A stretch of DNA of 53,065 nt from contig DASXNO010000301.1 in NCBI GenBank assembly GCA_036495025.1, forward strand, positions 1 to 53,065, read 5' to 3'. Below are positions 51,997-53,065 of the stretch, one piece after another; positions within the stretch are counted from its first letter, which is position 1, and the number at the start of each line of letters is the position of its first letter. Position numbers and translations under genes: made by a program. Source of the DNA: JAOPZY01 sp036495025 (GTDB taxonomy: Bacteria; Actinomycetota; CADDZG01; JAHWKV01; JAOPZY01). The notes below the pieces were generated by a model. That model did no database searches, was not told where the DNA came from, and saw nothing but the letters and a program-made list of their open reading frames with translations.

Positions 51997-52569
51997 ATGG
52001 CACGACGGGGCGGGGCCGCGGCCCAATCCATCCTTCCGGTTGCAGCGATCATCGCCGTGCTCCTGGTCCTCGGCGTCGTCTTGCTCGTGACGCGCACCAG
52101 TCACCATCCGTCGGCACCGAGCCTCGGCGTCACCTCGCCCTCGCCGTCCACTGCGGGGCCCAGCGGTGCCTCTGCCAGTCCATCTCCGGTCCCCACCACG
52201 CCCAGCCCTGCGCCGTCCGTTGCGCCCACGTCGGGGGCCGCAGGGCCGTCCGCCGGGGGGGTGGCCCCGTCCGGCGGTCCCACCGCTCCCACCGCTCCCG
52301 CCGGGGGCGTCCCACCGCAGGCCGCCGGGCCCGGGCACATGCCGAACACCGGAGCGCCATTCCCCTGGTGGATGGGCCTGCTCCCCGTTTCTGTCGGCAT
52401 CGGCCTTATGCGGGCCTTGCGGCGCAGACCGGAGCCTCTCGGGGCCAGTGCTGGCGGTGGCGCTGGTGCCAGTGTTGGCGCCCGTGCCGGTACGGCTATG
52501 CGGGAGCGGCGACCGGCGTCTCGGCCGCGAGGGCGGCCGGACTCCGGCCCAGGCCGGAACCGTCCATGA
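51997..52569 (+). CDS. Surface protein with sortase-like MPNTG motif
   Basis: The protein of about 190 residues has an N-terminal membrane segment (ILPVAAIIAVLLVLGVVLLV), a Ser/Pro/Ala/Gly-rich region, and then MPNTG followed by a hydrophobic stretch (WWMGLLPVSVGIGLMRAL) and RRR. This is the layout of an LPxTG wall-sorting signal with Met for Leu. Unusually, about 45 more Gly/Ala/Arg-rich residues follow the basic stop-transfer. No sortase gene is in the window. It may be simply a two-pass membrane protein. Confidence 0.6.
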   Translation: MARRGGAAAQSILPVAAIIAVLLVLGVVLLVTRTSHHPSAPSLGVTSPSPSTAGPSGASASPSPVPTTPSPAPSVAPTSGAAGPSAGGVAPSGGPTAPTAPAGGVPPQAAGPGHMPNTGAPFPWWMGLLPVSVGIGLMRALRRRPEPLGASAGGGAGASVGARAGTAMRERRPASRPRGRPDSGPGRNRP

Positions 52570-52756
52570 TCCGGATCGGCCCTGTTGCGGCTCTTGCTGG
52601 CCGGGGCCTTCAGGGTCTCGCTCCCTCGCACCGATAACGCCTGAGCGGAGCCAGGACGATGCTCCGTGAGCGGGCAACATTCCTGCGAGGATGGAGAGAG
52701 TTCACCGCACGACGACCGGACCGGGGCGCCGGTCCAGGGCTGTGATCGCAGCACCT

Positions 52757-52830
<74 letters not shown>

Positions 52831-52843
52831 CTGGACTTATCTA

Positions 52844-53065
52844 TTGCGTGAAGAGGTCTCCATTGCCCTCCTCACGGGAATTCGGCGCCGGCGATGGAGC
52901 GGTGCCGAGGCGGATCGCGCCTACCAGCGACTTCGGGTGCTGCCGGTCCGGCTCGTCGATAACCTGCGCGATCTGAACCGGGCGTGGGACCTATCGCGAC
53001 GCTACGACAATCACCCCATCTGCGACATGCTGTACGTCGCTGTGGCGGAACGCGCTCGCAACGTG
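52844..53065 (+). pseudogene. 5'-truncated VapC-like PIN-domain fragment next to tRNA-Arg
   Basis: Directly after tRNA-Arg an open frame reads EEVSIALLTGIRRRRWSGAE, then RVLPVRLVDNLRDLNRAWDL, then HPICDMLYVAVAERARN to the window edge. This matches the middle and late part of VapC-type PIN ribonucleases, whose catalytic Asp is the D in CDMLYVA. The N-terminal 40 or so residues with the first Asp are absent, and only a TTG could serve as start. It looks like a toxin gene cut at the tRNA, as happens at integration sites. Confidence 0.55.

Overview
The window is a high-GC bacterial chromosome segment that reads as a member of the Actinomycetota, probably an uncultured lineage. Signs of this are a BldC-type small regulator, a Mec-like JAMM peptidase, an RNase E/G with a very long disordered N-terminal arm, several apparently leaderless promoters, frequent GTG/TTG starts and four-base stop/start overlaps. 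The lineage call is an inference from gene content only. Almost all of the DNA is housekeeping sequence, and there is no phage, insertion sequence or CRISPR array.

Layout. 1-2187 (minus): the end of a VOC dioxygenase-like gene, a Mec-like JAMM metallopeptidase and selD. The selD gene reads through an in-frame TGA at the catalytic position (Sec17) and has a convincing bacterial SECIS hairpin just after it, so SelD is itself a selenoprotein. 2304-7278: an ABC1/UbiB kinase-like protein, cob(I)alamin adenosyltransferase, leucyl-tRNA synthetase and a BldC-like regulator, followed by a candidate terminated small RNA. 7993-11465: a NarL-type two-component pair and a cation diffusion facilitator whose ribosome binding site lies in a long hairpin. 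11492-14158: hisS, a TetR regulator and an ECF sigma factor. 14437-19650: a compact type II fatty acid synthesis cluster (fabD, a barrel-sandwich protein, fabH, fabG, acpP, fabF, acpS). The same 17-bp palindrome sits at the tetR promoter and upstream of fabD, which suggests that this TetR protein controls the cluster and itself.

19647-24969: an exported beta-sandwich-type protein, a membrane protein, an M1-family lipoprotein peptidase, a Drr-type ABC exporter and a CoxG-like protein. 25086-32636: tRNA-Ala, a disordered basic protein, rsfS, a decayed LytR_C remnant, nadD, a PH-domain membrane protein, a small membrane peptide, a DUF192 lipoprotein, zwf, proB and obg. 32755-43436: an orphan ModA, rpmA, rplU, rne and the cell-shape cluster rodA-mrdA-mreD-mreC-mreB. 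43554-49975: ndk, folC, a secreted repeat protein, clpX, clpP and tig. 50143-53065: tRNA-Pro, tRNA-Gly, an M20 peptidase, a cell-surface protein with a sortase-like tail, tRNA-Arg and the broken end of a VapC-like PIN protein.

The main novelty, besides the selenoprotein SelD, is a set of short interspersed palindromic elements. A 33-bp unit occurs as tandem pairs in the hisS coding region and in the fabD leader, with compensatory stem changes between the two loci. Diverged single copies lie upstream of acpP and between rplU and rpmA, and a related piece is in frame in obg. A second 33-bp tandem pair duplicates 11 residues of a signal peptide, and its 20-bp palindromic core recurs upstream of fabD. 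Their in-frame presence in essential genes resembles the palindromic elements known from Rickettsia.
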